This document shows, piece by piece, positions 16,585-25,603 of a stretch of DNA of 64,000 nt. A program made the position numbers and the translations under genes. The DNA lies in NCBI RefSeq assembly GCF_047344985.1, contig NZ_CP178861.1:3596001-3660000 (forward strand), read 5' to 3'. Origin of the DNA: Bdellovibrio sp047344985. GTDB taxonomy: Bacteria; Bdellovibrionota; Bdellovibrionia; Bdellovibrionales; Bdellovibrionaceae. The notes beneath the pieces were generated by a model, which made no database searches, was not told the origin of the DNA, and saw only the letters and a list, made by a program, of their open reading frames with translations. The stretch's first letter is position 1; each line of letters opens with the position of its first letter.

Positions 16585-18330
16585 ATGAAATCCTTGATCT
16601 CTTTCTCTGCCGCTTTGATTTTTATTCTTACTTCGTGCACGCATCTCTCGACGAAAGTCCAGTCACAAGCGAGCGAAGATCGTCCCGTTCCTTTTGAAAC
16701 CAAAGGCAGAACTCCTGCGGCGGAAGAACTTGACTGGTGGGCTGCAAAAGCTCAGCACGTTCAACAAGCAAAATGCCGTGTAAAACTTCCTGCCACAACA
16801 GCAGAAATTGAAAAGTATTATCGCGATATGCCGAATGGACCCGGGTTTGAAGGTGGAATTTCCGAGATCTCAGGAATCCGCTTGGTGGATGAGAAACCGC
16901 GTTTGGTATTAGCTCTTTCAAAACTTCTTTCCCCGGCCCGTGAGTCAAGGGAGATTGAAGGCACACCAAAAAATTTCCAAGAGAAATTTAACGTCAATTC
17001 TTCTTGTTCGAAAGCCCTTTGTGCCGCTCAAAAGATTTTCGGAAGAGATGTCGGACCTCAAATGCTTTTTTTGATGGATAAGTTTGACGTGAACACTTCA
17101 CCTTATTCATTCATCAATGCGGATACTTTCAATGGCCTTGAAATTGTTGACGTGATCCGTGCATTTGAACTTGTGAATCCCGACCAAATTCCTTTTGGAT
17201 TTAATAAGCAGCTCATTCGCTTTAAGCGTGGATACACACGAGCTGCTTATGTAAGCGATGACGGCACCGTTCTAGCCAACGCCTCTATTGAACTCTTTGA
17301 TAGCTGGGCCCAGCAAAATTCCCTTATGCGCCAGTATACTCTTTTCCATGAAATTGCCCATAATCAAGCGGACAATCAGTTCTCGTCTTATGATCGCTCT
17401 GCCTCCTGGTTAGCCTTAGGAAACTGGAAAGAAACAAAATCTGGCGACTTTGTGAAGGAAAAGCAAAAAGCGATGCAAGGTCATCCGTATGTTTCAAAGT
17501 ATGGAGAAACAAATCCATTTGAAGACTTTGCAGAAAGTGTCACGTCATATCGTTTAAACCCGGCTCTTTTAAAAAGTAAATCCATGGATAAGTACAATCT
17601 GATTAGACTCTATGTTTTTGACGGGCTGGAGTTTACCTCTGAAGCCAGTTGCCGTCAGACTCCTTTGAATGTGCAATATCAAAAGAAAATTAATCAAGAT
17701 GGTGGAGATTTTACTGCTGCTGACAAAGAAGCTATTCAAAGTGTCTGCCGCGAAAGTTTTTATCAAACCATTTTAGGAAATATCCCCGTGAGCTTCTTTA
17801 GTTCTTGTGTGGACTATGAAGCCGCACAACGTTGGCAAAAACAAAATGCCTCGCGCTTTCCTGACTTAAATTCGCAAGCTTTGTATGATCCGAAACTGCG
17901 CATTAGTAATTTGAAGTTCAAATCCCTATCGAACGAGCTTCGTAATAACTTGGCTCCAGAAATGACGGATTGGATTCTCGAATCTATGTCGGTCAGATCC
18001 TATAAGATGAATTCACAAATGAGCAATCAAGAGTACTGTGATGTGTGGGCCGAACTGAAGAATCGCGTCTATCCAAAAATCAACCGCGACAATCAATGGT
18101 ACCGCAATGCTATTTTTGTTTCACGTGATTTCAATCCCCATGAGGGAGCCGCCCGCGGACTTTGTTTGGATCTGGTGAAAGGTTTTACGCCGACCTCTAA
18201 GTCATCGGCTTCAACAATTAAAAATTGGCTAAAAACAACAACCACAGTGGGCGGTGGCGCGCAAATCACTGAGCGCGGCATTACTCGTGAGAACTTATTA
18301 AAATACATTTTAGATAGAACAAATCACTAA
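16585..18330 (+). CDS. lipoprotein with zincin-type metallopeptidase motif
   Basis: The 581-residue protein has a lipoprotein signal with lipobox LTSC (C18). A HExxH motif (FHEIAH, H255-E256-H259) followed about 55 residues later by NPFEDFAES (E313, E317) fits a gluzincin-like zinc site. The many cysteines (for example C141, C146) suggest an extracytoplasmic fold. It is probably an envelope-anchored protease acting on prey or host-cell proteins; the substrate is unknown. Upstream GAGTGGGGT may serve as a weak ribosome binding site. No named family is recognised with confidence. Confidence 0.72.
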   Translation: MKSLISFSAALIFILTSCTHLSTKVQSQASEDRPVPFETKGRTPAAEELDWWAAKAQHVQQAKCRVKLPATTAEIEKYYRDMPNGPGFEGGISEISGIRLVDEKPRLVLALSKLLSPARESREIEGTPKNFQEKFNVNSSCSKALCAAQKIFGRDVGPQMLFLMDKFDVNTSPYSFINADTFNGLEIVDVIRAFELVNPDQIPFGFNKQLIRFKRGYTRAAYVSDDGTVLANASIELFDSWAQQNSLMRQYTLFHEIAHNQADNQFSSYDRSASWLALGNWKETKSGDFVKEKQKAMQGHPYVSKYGETNPFEDFAESVTSYRLNPALLKSKSMDKYNLIRLYVFDGLEFTSEASCRQTPLNVQYQKKINQDGGDFTAADKEAIQSVCRESFYQTILGNIPVSFFSSCVDYEAAQRWQKQNASRFPDLNSQALYDPKLRISNLKFKSLSNELRNNLAPEMTDWILESMSVRSYKMNSQMSNQEYCDVWAELKNRVYPKINRDNQWYRNAIFVSRDFNPHEGAARGLCLDLVKGFTPTSKSSASTIKNWLKTTTTVGGGAQITERGITRENLLKYILDRTNH

Positions 18331-18387
18331 AAAAAGTTGCCACTGCGATACTTCCTGTAGTCGGATAAAGACTGTGGAGGTATCGCC

Positions 18388-18882
18388 ATGTCCGTTCCAT
18401 CCCATCTTGACGAAAATCCTATTCATGTTCTTTATCACAATCTTTTACAAGCGTGGAATCAACAAAGTGCTTTAGGTATGGCAGAGCTTTTCACAAGCGA
18501 CGGCAACATGATTGGCTTTGACGGCAGTCTCGCCAATGGACAAAATGAAATCGGTGAACACTTGGCTCCTATTTTTCTAAGTCATCCAACGGCGACTTAT
18601 ATTAGCAAAGTTCGCGAGGTTCGCTTCTTAAGCCCCACAGTTGCTATGTTACGAGCTGTCGCAGGAATGATTCCACGAGGTAAAAATGACATTATGCCTG
18701 CGGTCAATGCTATTCAAACAGTCGTAGCCGTTAAAAACCACGAACATTGGCGCATTGCTCTTTTTCAAAATACACCGGCGGCATTTCATGGACGTCAACA
18801 ACTTGCCGACGATCTTACTAAAGAACTGCGCGATGAATTAAAGCTTTCCAATATTTCAGAAAAAAGCTCACAGGGATTTTAG
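18388..18882 (+). CDS. SgcJ/EcaC/SnoaL-like (NTF2-fold) protein
   Basis: The 164-residue protein starts at ATG 18388, with TGGAGG upstream. The NTF2-like fold is indicated by LYHNLLQAWNQQSALGMAELFTSDGNMIGFDG, GQNEIGEHLAPIF and a last part WRIALFQNTPAAFHGR, which matches the SgcJ/EcaC group. These small alpha+beta proteins bind hydrophobic ligands; most have no known reaction. It stands alone, followed 80 bp later by a DUF1993 gene. Confidence 0.83.
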   Translation: MSVPSHLDENPIHVLYHNLLQAWNQQSALGMAELFTSDGNMIGFDGSLANGQNEIGEHLAPIFLSHPTATYISKVREVRFLSPTVAMLRAVAGMIPRGKNDIMPAVNAIQTVVAVKNHEHWRIALFQNTPAAFHGRQQLADDLTKELRDELKLSNISEKSSQGF

Positions 18883-18963
18883 GGTTACCGAGGTTCGTCA
18901 AAAATAATTGGCGCTGGACAATTCGGTAGCACCTTTTCATAGTTGTAGCTCTGGAGGCTTTCT

Positions 18964-19470
18964 ATGCTTTATGAAACAACCAATCCCCCTTTTATAAAAA
19001 TGCTTCGCAACCTTCTAGAGATCCTGGATAAAGGCGCTCAGTTTGCAGATTCCAAAAAAATTGATATGGAAGTTTTGCTACACTCCCGCTTAGCTCCAGA
19101 TCAGTTTCCTTTAACTCGCCAAATTCAAATTGCGTGTGATACAGCGAAACTTTGTGCACATCGTTTGACTGGTAAAGAAGTTCCGTCTCACGCAGATAAC
19201 GAAAAAACTTTCGGCGACTTCAAAGCCCGCATTGAAAGTACGATTTCCATCTTAGAAAAATTCTCTGCAGCTGACTACAAAGGTGCGGAAACCAAACACA
19301 TCACTCAACCACGTTGGGAAGGCCAATATTTAACTGGAGAAGAATACGTTCTTCATCACGCTATTCCTAATTTTTATTTCCACGTTACGACAGCCTACTC
19401 AATCTTAAGACACAACGGCGTTGAGATCGGCAAGAAAGATTACTTAGGAAAATTGCCGTTAAAAAAATAA
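18964..19470 (+). CDS. DUF1993 family protein
   Basis: The 168-residue helical protein matches DUF1993 (DinB-like four-helix fold): the end LHHAIPNFYFHVTTAYSILRHNGVEIGKKDYLG is typical, as is DQFPLTRQIQIACDTAKLCAHRLTG. A clear ribosome binding site (TGGAGG) precedes ATG 18964. Histidines in the helices could bind a metal as in DinB-like enzymes. Function unknown. A strong terminator follows at 19498. Confidence 0.88.
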   Translation: MLYETTNPPFIKMLRNLLEILDKGAQFADSKKIDMEVLLHSRLAPDQFPLTRQIQIACDTAKLCAHRLTGKEVPSHADNEKTFGDFKARIESTISILEKFSAADYKGAETKHITQPRWEGQYLTGEEYVLHHAIPNFYFHVTTAYSILRHNGVEIGKKDYLGKLPLKK

Positions 19471-19497
19471 TTTTTCTGTAAAGTGCTATTTCTCGAA

Positions 19498-19525
19498 GAC
19501 GGGGCTCCTTGCCCCGTCTTTTGTT
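19498..19525 (+). terminator. rho-independent terminator after DUF1993
   Basis: GACGGGGC (19498-19505) pairs with GCCCCGTC (19511-19518) across a five-base loop, followed by TTTTG. Confidence 0.9.
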
Positions 19526-19686
19526 TTGTCAAAATTCGCCCGACCTCCGTGTCCAACCGTTTCAGCTCCTTCATTAAAAAATAAAATTCTTGTGTCAGCC
19601 GTCGTGAATTGCGCAGAAAAATCTAAAATTTTGACCGCAAGCAGTAGAATGGAAACAGAAAGGAGATTTAACAATGGAGGTGTGAC

Positions 19687-20337
19687 ATGAAATTGATACA
19701 TCAAATAACATCTCTCGCTATCACTCTGTTTTTTTTAACAGCCCAACCTGTCCATGCGGAACCAATGGAAGTCATGCAAAATGACAAGATTCCAAACATG
19801 ATTGAAGACCTCAACCCCTTTGATCCCAATGTCGAAGAAGTGCTCCGCCACTACGACGAAATTTATGAAGAGGAAACAGGTCAACCTTCGCATTTACCTG
19901 ATGAATCGTTTATCAATGATATTATCGGGTTTGCAAGCTGCTACCGCAGTGAATGTGCGGTGTGGGCTCAGGTTGTGAAGTCATCACAAAGATTGTATTT
20001 GTACGTTCATGGAAGACTCGCGGACTCATGGCCTGTTTCAACAGGAAAAGCGGGATATACGACTCCTAATTTTGATAGACACCCTAACGGACGTATTTAC
20101 GACAGGTATACATCTACCAAATATCCAGAGGGAGATTATAATGGCTTAGGCAATATGCCGTACGCCGTTTTTATTGCGGGAGGATTTGCGCTTCACGGAA
20201 CTCCGCGAGGCAATTGGCCTAACTTAGGTCGCCCCGCTTCGCATGGCTGTATTCGCATGCATCCAGACAATGCCTATCGATTTAACCGCTTAGTTCGTAG
20301 TAACGGAATCCAGAACGTTTGGATTACAGTTCAATGA
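19687..20337 (+). CDS. L,D-transpeptidase (YkuD domain), secreted
   Basis: The 216-residue protein starts at ATG 19687, with TGGAGG upstream. A signal peptide (cleavage likely after VHA) is followed by an acidic linker and a YkuD domain from about residue 98. Catalytic residues are visible: H170 (ALHGTPRG) and C188 in ASHGCIRMH. These enzymes form or exchange peptide crosslinks in peptidoglycan, or attach other amines. In Bdellovibrio such enzymes reshape the predator or prey wall; the target here is unknown. It stands alone in its operon. Confidence 0.93.
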   Translation: MKLIHQITSLAITLFFLTAQPVHAEPMEVMQNDKIPNMIEDLNPFDPNVEEVLRHYDEIYEEETGQPSHLPDESFINDIIGFASCYRSECAVWAQVVKSSQRLYLYVHGRLADSWPVSTGKAGYTTPNFDRHPNGRIYDRYTSTKYPEGDYNGLGNMPYAVFIAGGFALHGTPRGNWPNLGRPASHGCIRMHPDNAYRFNRLVRSNGIQNVWITVQ

Positions 20338-20395
20338 GTGCGTTGTGAGCGAGAGCAAAGCGGCGATTTTTGCTGATCACAAAGGTCGCCGCTTT

Positions 20396-21535
20396 CTATT
20401 TCCCAAGTTGAAATTTTTCAAAACGATGAAGCTCTTCTTCGATAAGTTTTTTATTCGATGCTGATTTCATCTTCGGAAGCCAATTCCATTTTTGAATCAG
20501 CAACTCGTTCTTATCTCGGTCAGCTTTTAAATCTATCGCAGCGACAACCTGATCGCCGACTAACACAGGCAAAGCAAAATATCCGTAAACGCGCTTTTCT
20601 TTCGGCAGATAGGCTTCAAAACGATGCTCATAATCAAACAAAGCCTGAAGACGCTTTCTTTGAATCACCAGTGGATCAAATGGAGAAAGAACGTGCACAA
20701 GCTCCTCATCCAGCTCCACTTTCTTTTCAAGAACTTCAGGCTTCACCCAGAATTCTGTCTTTTCAACACCTTCAATATGAACAGGAAGAAGTTCTTTCTT
20801 GCGTGCTTTCGCCTCGATAAGCTTCTTTATTCCCGGTTTTTTCTTAGCGTCCAAATAACAAATGGAATCAACACTCGCTAAAGCTTGAGAACGTAATGAG
20901 CGCTCAAGGAGATACTCCAAAATCTCTTTTTCAGTTGCCGCCTTAGGTTTCTTATCCCAATCAAAATGTCGATCCAGCAATTCATACTTCTTCAACATCC
21001 CTTGACGTTCACTGATCACAAGGTGTCCGGTGTAAAATCCTAACTGCAACGCTTTCTTCGACGGTTTACGGCTGGCCCAGGGATGACTTTTCTCAACAAG
21101 AACGTCATCCTCAATATCACGGATAGAAAGAGGTCCTTCATTTTTGATAAGCTTTAAGACCTTTTGCATTTCCTCTTTTTTAACGGATTGAAACCACTTG
21201 CTCGGTGAAAGGCGCGTGCGCTTCATATCATCCATAAAAAAGCGGAAGTCTTTCGTGGGAACATAGGAAAGAGCATGAGTCCAATACTCAAACACTGTTT
21301 TATCTTGGGATTGCGCTTGATGGAGATGCTGGCGTTTATAGTCGGGAATGCGTGTGAAAAGAATATGGTGATGGCAGCGCTCAATTACATTGATTGTATC
21401 TATCTGTACATAACCTAAGTGCTCCACCGCAGCTTGGGTGGCTTTTGCGCCTTTTCCAAAAGGAGCTCGTTCGTGCAACCCTTGCGCTTGGATCCATAGA
21501 CCTTTTGCTTGTTCTTTTGAAATAACTTTTTTCAT
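20396..21535 (-). CDS. YcaQ/AlkX-like winged-helix DNA glycosylase
   Basis: The 379-residue protein belongs to the HTH_42/YcaQ family. The active-site motif QxD appears in LGYVQIDTINVIERCHHHILFTRI (Q72-I-D74), with the following EYWTHALSYVP also typical. In E. coli YcaQ removes alkylated bases and unhooks interstrand crosslinks, using a QxQ motif; members with QxD are known. Here the motif reads QID, so activity may be weaker or specialised. Its start overlaps the alkyltransferase-like gene stop by 4 bp (ATGA), so both are translated together as an alkylation-repair pair. Confidence 0.85.
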   Translation of the reverse strand: MKKVISKEQAKGLWIQAQGLHERAPFGKGAKATQAAVEHLGYVQIDTINVIERCHHHILFTRIPDYKRQHLHQAQSQDKTVFEYWTHALSYVPTKDFRFFMDDMKRTRLSPSKWFQSVKKEEMQKVLKLIKNEGPLSIRDIEDDVLVEKSHPWASRKPSKKALQLGFYTGHLVISERQGMLKKYELLDRHFDWDKKPKAATEKEILEYLLERSLRSQALASVDSICYLDAKKKPGIKKLIEAKARKKELLPVHIEGVEKTEFWVKPEVLEKKVELDEELVHVLSPFDPLVIQRKRLQALFDYEHRFEAYLPKEKRVYGYFALPVLVGDQVVAAIDLKADRDKNELLIQKWNWLPKMKSASNKKLIEEELHRFEKFQLGK

Positions 21536-21894
21536 GAAAACATCTTTGGTGAGCGAGTGTCGGTTTTCTTCACACTGGCTTTTTTATTCCACTGAAATTT
21601 TTTAAGATCAATCTGATCTTGCTCGCCAAACTCAATGCCTTCCTTAACAAGAAGACGCTTTTGCTTTGTGTACGAAGATGTCGACGGTGGAAACGAAATC
21701 TTGCCTTTGGAGTTTAAAACACGCTGCCAAGGAAGATTATGACTTTCAGAGCAAGAGTTGAGAATCCAGGCGACTCCTCTTGATCCCTGTGGTTTACCGG
21801 CGAGCTTTGCGATTTGGCCATACGTTGCCACTTTTCCTTTGGGAATCTTTTTAATGAAACTAATAACTTTCTTTGAAAAATCGGTTTGTTCCAT
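21532..21894 (-). CDS. alkyltransferase-like (ATL/MGMT-fold) protein
   Basis: The start is ATG 21894, with TGAGG six bases upstream; the longer frame from 21954 runs through the preceding terminator. The 120-residue protein has the MGMT DNA-binding region (VISFIKKIPKGKVATYGQIAKLAG, GSRGVAWILN) but the methyl-acceptor PCHR box reads PWQR, with Trp replacing Cys. This is the hallmark of ATL proteins, which bind O6-alkylguanine and flag it for nucleotide excision repair. A lysine-rich C-terminal tail extends it. Coupled by a 4-bp overlap to the YcaQ-like gene. Confidence 0.9.
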   Translation of the reverse strand: MEQTDFSKKVISFIKKIPKGKVATYGQIAKLAGKPQGSRGVAWILNSCSESHNLPWQRVLNSKGKISFPPSTSSYTKQKRLLVKEGIEFGEQDQIDLKKFQWNKKASVKKTDTRSPKMFS

Positions 21895-21907
21895 CGCGGA
21901 CCTCAAA

Positions 21908-21938
21908 TAAAAAAAAGGGAGCCTTAGCCCCCTTTTTA
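21908..21938 (-). terminator. rho-independent terminator after the OPT transporter
   Basis: On the - strand, AAGGGGGC and GCTCCCTT form a short stem around TAAG, followed by a run of eight T. It lies just after the OPT stop codon and before the ATL gene, separating the two units. Confidence 0.85.
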
Positions 21939-21940
21939 GT

Positions 21941-23809
21941 TTAACCGACTGCATTTTCCAAGAGAATTAAAATAATTCCGATAATCGATCCGCCTGCAAT
22001 CACGCCTGCGGCAAGAGTTTCCTGATTATCAACGAAAGCGCGATAACCAAAGCTTGAAGTATCTTTAAAACGTTTGCGTGCAAGCCAGAATAATAAAGTT
22101 CCTAAAGCCATGGACCACGCGTCCGCAAAACGCAAAACGAATCCCAAACCCAGACCCACGCCGGAAAGCGGAAAGCGACCTTTGGTTTTTTTATTTAGAA
22201 TTTCAATCACGATTCCAAGAATGGCTCCGACAAAAGCCGCAACTTGAGCCGTCGGATGAAGATTGCTAATTCCTTTTGTTAAGACTTCCGAAACACCTTT
22301 CCAAATAGACGCACTTGGAAGCGGCAGACTTTCAGATGTGAACATGGAAACGTCGCCATGGAAGAGTGAATAGAAAACAGGAACTGCAACTAAGCCACCT
22401 GCAAAAATTCCTAAGACATGGCCGACCGCTTGGTGACGAGGTTTTCCACCTAACATGTAAGCAGGCTTAATATCCATGAGCAGGTTGCTCGCATTTAAAG
22501 AAACTTCGGACGTGATTCCCGCTGTCATTAAGTTCGTTGTCACGTTGCCAGGAGCAACCACACCGTAAGTGATTTGCGTGAGCTTACCAAGAGCTCCGCC
22601 CGGAGTGATCGCCGTTAATCCCGTCGATGTGACAGCAATGAGTGTAAAGATAAACACCAAAGGAATCGCAAGGAGGCCCAACCAATAGTGAATGCCGAAC
22701 CACACATGACCCAAGTAAACTGTGATAGCGCCAAGAACAGGAATACCTACAGCAAAGATCCACATTGGAAGTTCGATTTTATCCAAAGCATCTGACTTCT
22801 TTTCTTTTTTTGAAAACATCTTTGCAAAACTTTGTACAATGATTTGCGGTTTTGAAAAGAAACCGTACAAAGAAGATGTCGTCATCACAGCGGCACCTCC
22901 CCACAGGGCCCACATTGTGATCGCTTTAAATTTCGCCTCAGGAATAATTCCGGCATCAATAAGAATTGGGGCACAAATGAAATAATTGATGAAGCCACCG
23001 AGCAAGATCGACATCGCTGTCTTCATGCTCATCAAACCGCCCGTTCCCATCATGACGATGGATGTATCAAACTGAATGGTGAGATCTTTCAAAGGACTTC
23101 CTAAAATTTTAGGTGTCGCAAATTTATAAATGAAATCATCCCAATAATGAGGAAGAGCCAAGAATTTTAGTTTTAAAGAATCCAAAACTGCATCGGCTCT
23201 TAAAATTTCAATCAACGCAGAAAGTCCGGCACCCGCCATCATGAGCTTCGCCTTAAAGACGCCTTCTTTACCTTCATCGGAATGCAGACTTTCAAGCACA
23301 ACGCCGGCAGCGTAACCTTCCGGAAATGGCATTTGTTCATCGTTGATAAAACGCTTTTTTAAAGGGAATGCAAAAAGAACTCCCAGCAAGGCCAATACAA
23401 CGATCCACCAAAATGTTTGCCACATTGGAATCACTTGTCCAGTCACCATCATGTAGGCCGGAATTGAAGCCATCATGGGTGCTGTCATATATCCGGCACT
23501 TGTTGCAATACTTTGCATGGCATTGTTTTCAAGAATCGTCATGTTCGAGCCGAGTTTCATTTTCGCCATTAATTTAAAAAATGCGAAAGACAGAATAACG
23601 GAAGAGATCCCTACTCCCAACGTCCATCCCGTTTTAATTCCGATATAAAGATTTGTCAGACTTAAAACACCGCCAAGAATCATTCCCGTCAAAGCAGAAC
23701 GGAGAGTCAGCTGAGGCATATCGCCTTTATAGACGTTCTTCAGCCACCACTCATCTTTTTCTTCAAGGGTCATCGAGTGAACTTGTTCTTCGGAGAGTTC
23801 TTTAATCAT
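21941..23809 (-). CDS. OPT-family oligopeptide transporter
   Basis: The 622-residue integral membrane protein has about 14-16 hydrophobic helices. It matches the OPT family: TLRSALTGMILGGVLSLTNLYIGIKTGW at the start, ENNAMQSIATSAGYM, PFPEGYAAGVVLESLHS and later GVVAPGNVTTNLMTAGITSE. OPT carriers import peptides or metal chelates with protons across the inner membrane. For a predator that digests prey protein, peptide uptake is a sensible role, but the substrate is not shown. The start ATG 23809 has GAAGGA upstream. Confidence 0.93.
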   Translation of the reverse strand: MIKELSEEQVHSMTLEEKDEWWLKNVYKGDMPQLTLRSALTGMILGGVLSLTNLYIGIKTGWTLGVGISSVILSFAFFKLMAKMKLGSNMTILENNAMQSIATSAGYMTAPMMASIPAYMMVTGQVIPMWQTFWWIVVLALLGVLFAFPLKKRFINDEQMPFPEGYAAGVVLESLHSDEGKEGVFKAKLMMAGAGLSALIEILRADAVLDSLKLKFLALPHYWDDFIYKFATPKILGSPLKDLTIQFDTSIVMMGTGGLMSMKTAMSILLGGFINYFICAPILIDAGIIPEAKFKAITMWALWGGAAVMTTSSLYGFFSKPQIIVQSFAKMFSKKEKKSDALDKIELPMWIFAVGIPVLGAITVYLGHVWFGIHYWLGLLAIPLVFIFTLIAVTSTGLTAITPGGALGKLTQITYGVVAPGNVTTNLMTAGITSEVSLNASNLLMDIKPAYMLGGKPRHQAVGHVLGIFAGGLVAVPVFYSLFHGDVSMFTSESLPLPSASIWKGVSEVLTKGISNLHPTAQVAAFVGAILGIVIEILNKKTKGRFPLSGVGLGLGFVLRFADAWSMALGTLLFWLARKRFKDTSSFGYRAFVDNQETLAAGVIAGGSIIGIILILLENAVG

Positions 23810-23900
23810 AGCACGTCCTTCGTTTATTCCGAGGACAGTATGCTATAGGTAATTTCCTTGTGACCAGAAAAAATCCCAGCCACAAGGGATAATTTTATTT

Positions 23901-24839
23901 TTACCTGTAAGACCGGAACCAAATAGCGTTATCAGTTCCTTTTACAAAAACCATGAGGTGATCTTTCGCCGAAGAATTTGCTCCTGGCCCTGAAGAAAGT
24001 CCACCACCTAAAGATTCCCAACCTGACCAGCTACCGCTGAACCATTTGTGCCAGAGGGCGTTGTCTGTACCACGAGCAAAAACATCAAGCCGTCCATTTC
24101 CCCATGAAGCGACATCGGGTGATGATGTCAGCACACCACCTAACGACTCCCAGCCGGACCATCCTCCACCGCTAAACCATTTATGCCAGAGGGCATTGTC
24201 GGTACCACGAACAAAAACATCTATTCGGCCAGCACCCCAAGACGCAGCACCAGGGTCAGAAGTTAGTACTCCTCCAAGAGACTCCCACGCAGACCATGAG
24301 TTGCCGCTAAACCATTTATGCCAGAGGGCATTGTCTGTACCGCGCACGAAAACATCAAGTCGATTACCACCCCATGAAGAAGCCGCGGGACCCGAAGTGA
24401 GAACGCCGCCCAACGATTGCCATGGAAGCCAAGCGCCGCGGAAAGTGCGCTGCCAAAGGGCATTGTCAGTTCCGCGAGCGAAAACATCGATTCGGTTTCC
24501 CTGACATGTGCACGCAGGTGAAGAAGTAATAACACCACCAAGCGAAGTCCACGCTGACCACTTCGTCCCGTCCCAGTGTCGGAACCACAATGCATTGTCA
24601 GTTCCTCTCACAAATACAATCGTACGGAAGCCCGATCGCGAACACGAGGCTGGGTCAGAGGTTCCGACACCACCAATGCTTGACCAATCCGACCAACCTG
24701 GAGCGCGAGGGTCTTCGTGCTGTGGTTGATAATCGGAAATCACATAAGGATCTTCTCTACCGTCAAGAGCGATAGCGCTGGTAGAGACAGAAGCTCCGGC
24801 CAACAAAGTTGCTAATAAGACAATCAAATTGAAACGCAT
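23901..24839 (-). CDS. secreted six-repeat predicted lectin beta-propeller
   Basis: The start is ATG 24839 (MRFNLIVLL), with CAGGAGG five bases upstream. The 312-residue protein has a signal peptide and then six copies of a unit of about 47 residues: W-x-x-W-x-S-L-G-G at one edge and V-F-x-R-G-T-D-N-A-L-W at the other. This is the pattern of PLL/AAL-type carbohydrate-binding propellers; six W-SLGG and six GTDNA-W motifs suggest six blades. The repeats are also visible at DNA level across about 23920-24720. A role in binding prey surface sugars is an inference. Confidence 0.87.
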   Translation of the reverse strand: MRFNLIVLLATLLAGASVSTSAIALDGREDPYVISDYQPQHEDPRAPGWSDWSSIGGVGTSDPASCSRSGFRTIVFVRGTDNALWFRHWDGTKWSAWTSLGGVITSSPACTCQGNRIDVFARGTDNALWQRTFRGAWLPWQSLGGVLTSGPAASSWGGNRLDVFVRGTDNALWHKWFSGNSWSAWESLGGVLTSDPGAASWGAGRIDVFVRGTDNALWHKWFSGGGWSGWESLGGVLTSSPDVASWGNGRLDVFARGTDNALWHKWFSGSWSGWESLGGGLSSGPGANSSAKDHLMVFVKGTDNAIWFRSYR

Positions 24840-25067
24840 ATCATCCTCCTGAATCCTTGCGTTTGGATTCTTTGACTCAAACTTAACAGAGGCTTTTTGC
24901 GAAGCTAGAGCAATCGAAATTCTTGTTAAAGACCTCAGTAAAATGGTGAGCCTTGGCAACCGACTCGACGTAAAGAAAGCCCGACTTTATTTTTTCACAT
25001 TTTGTGACTTTGCAAATTTGAGCCTCTCTTTTGTGTTGTAGAATAAAGGCACTCATGGAGGCGAAAC

Positions 25068-25559
25068 ATGCTTAATAAGACAATCACTTTGACCCGTGTC
25101 TTCGATGCTCCCAGGGAACAAGTTTGGAGGGCATGGACTGATCCTGAACGCATCAAACTCTGGTGGGGACCGAAAGCTTTCACAGCCCCTTCGATCAAGA
25201 ATGACCTGCGCATCGGCGGCACTTACCTTTACGCGATGAAAGACGCTGAAGGAAAATTATACTGGAGCACAGGCACCTACAAAGACGTGCGCTATCTGGA
25301 AAAAATTGTGGCAACAGATTCTTTCGCTGATGAAAAAGGACACATTGTTTCTCCAGCCGAATACGGAATGCCGAATATGAAAGATGAATTGGAATTGACC
25401 GTCACCTTCGAAGATAAAGGCAATCAGACGAAGCTCACTATCGTTCACAAGGATTTTCCTGCCAATTATTTTGATCAGTGCGTGCAAGGATGGAATGAAT
25501 CTTTGGATAAGCTCGATGATGTCCTTCGCAATGAAAGACCTGCGGAACTCAATCTTTAA
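25068..25559 (+). CDS. SRPBCC (AHSA1-like) domain protein
   Basis: The 163-residue protein starts at ATG 25068, with ATGGAGG upstream. The START-like fold shows in TLTRVFDAPREQVWRAWTDPERIKLWWGPKAFT, GGTYLYAM and QGWNESLDKLDDVL near the end. These AHSA1-type proteins bind small hydrophobic ligands; none has a defined reaction here. Two other SRPBCC genes occur in the window (35527, 39377). It converges with a two-domain VOC gene through a hairpin at 25564. Confidence 0.9.
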   Translation: MLNKTITLTRVFDAPREQVWRAWTDPERIKLWWGPKAFTAPSIKNDLRIGGTYLYAMKDAEGKLYWSTGTYKDVRYLEKIVATDSFADEKGHIVSPAEYGMPNMKDELELTVTFEDKGNQTKLTIVHKDFPANYFDQCVQGWNESLDKLDDVLRNERPAELNL

Positions 25560-25563
25560 AAGA

Positions 25564-25595
25564 TATCAGGCCCTTGCAACCACAAGAGCCTGATA
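25564..25595. terminator. hairpin between convergent genes
   Basis: TATCAGGC (25564-25571) pairs with GCCTGATA (25588-25595). No long T run is present; it probably serves both convergent genes weakly. Confidence 0.55.
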
Positions 25596-25603
25596 ATTCA
25601 AAA

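Noticed and set aside
23856..23887. CCTTGTG/CACAAGG stem as a terminator for the lectin gene
   Set aside because: On the - strand no T run follows the stem, and the lectin stop is already upstream of it; could be chance.
24046..24504. Long + strand frame opposite the lectin gene
   Set aside because: It mirrors the repeat structure of the lectin on the other strand; it lacks a ribosome binding site and its repetitive protein is a by-product of the repeats.
23901..24839. CRISPR array suspected from regular repeats
   Set aside because: The repeats are in-frame coding units of a propeller protein of about 140 bp, without short direct repeats or spacers.
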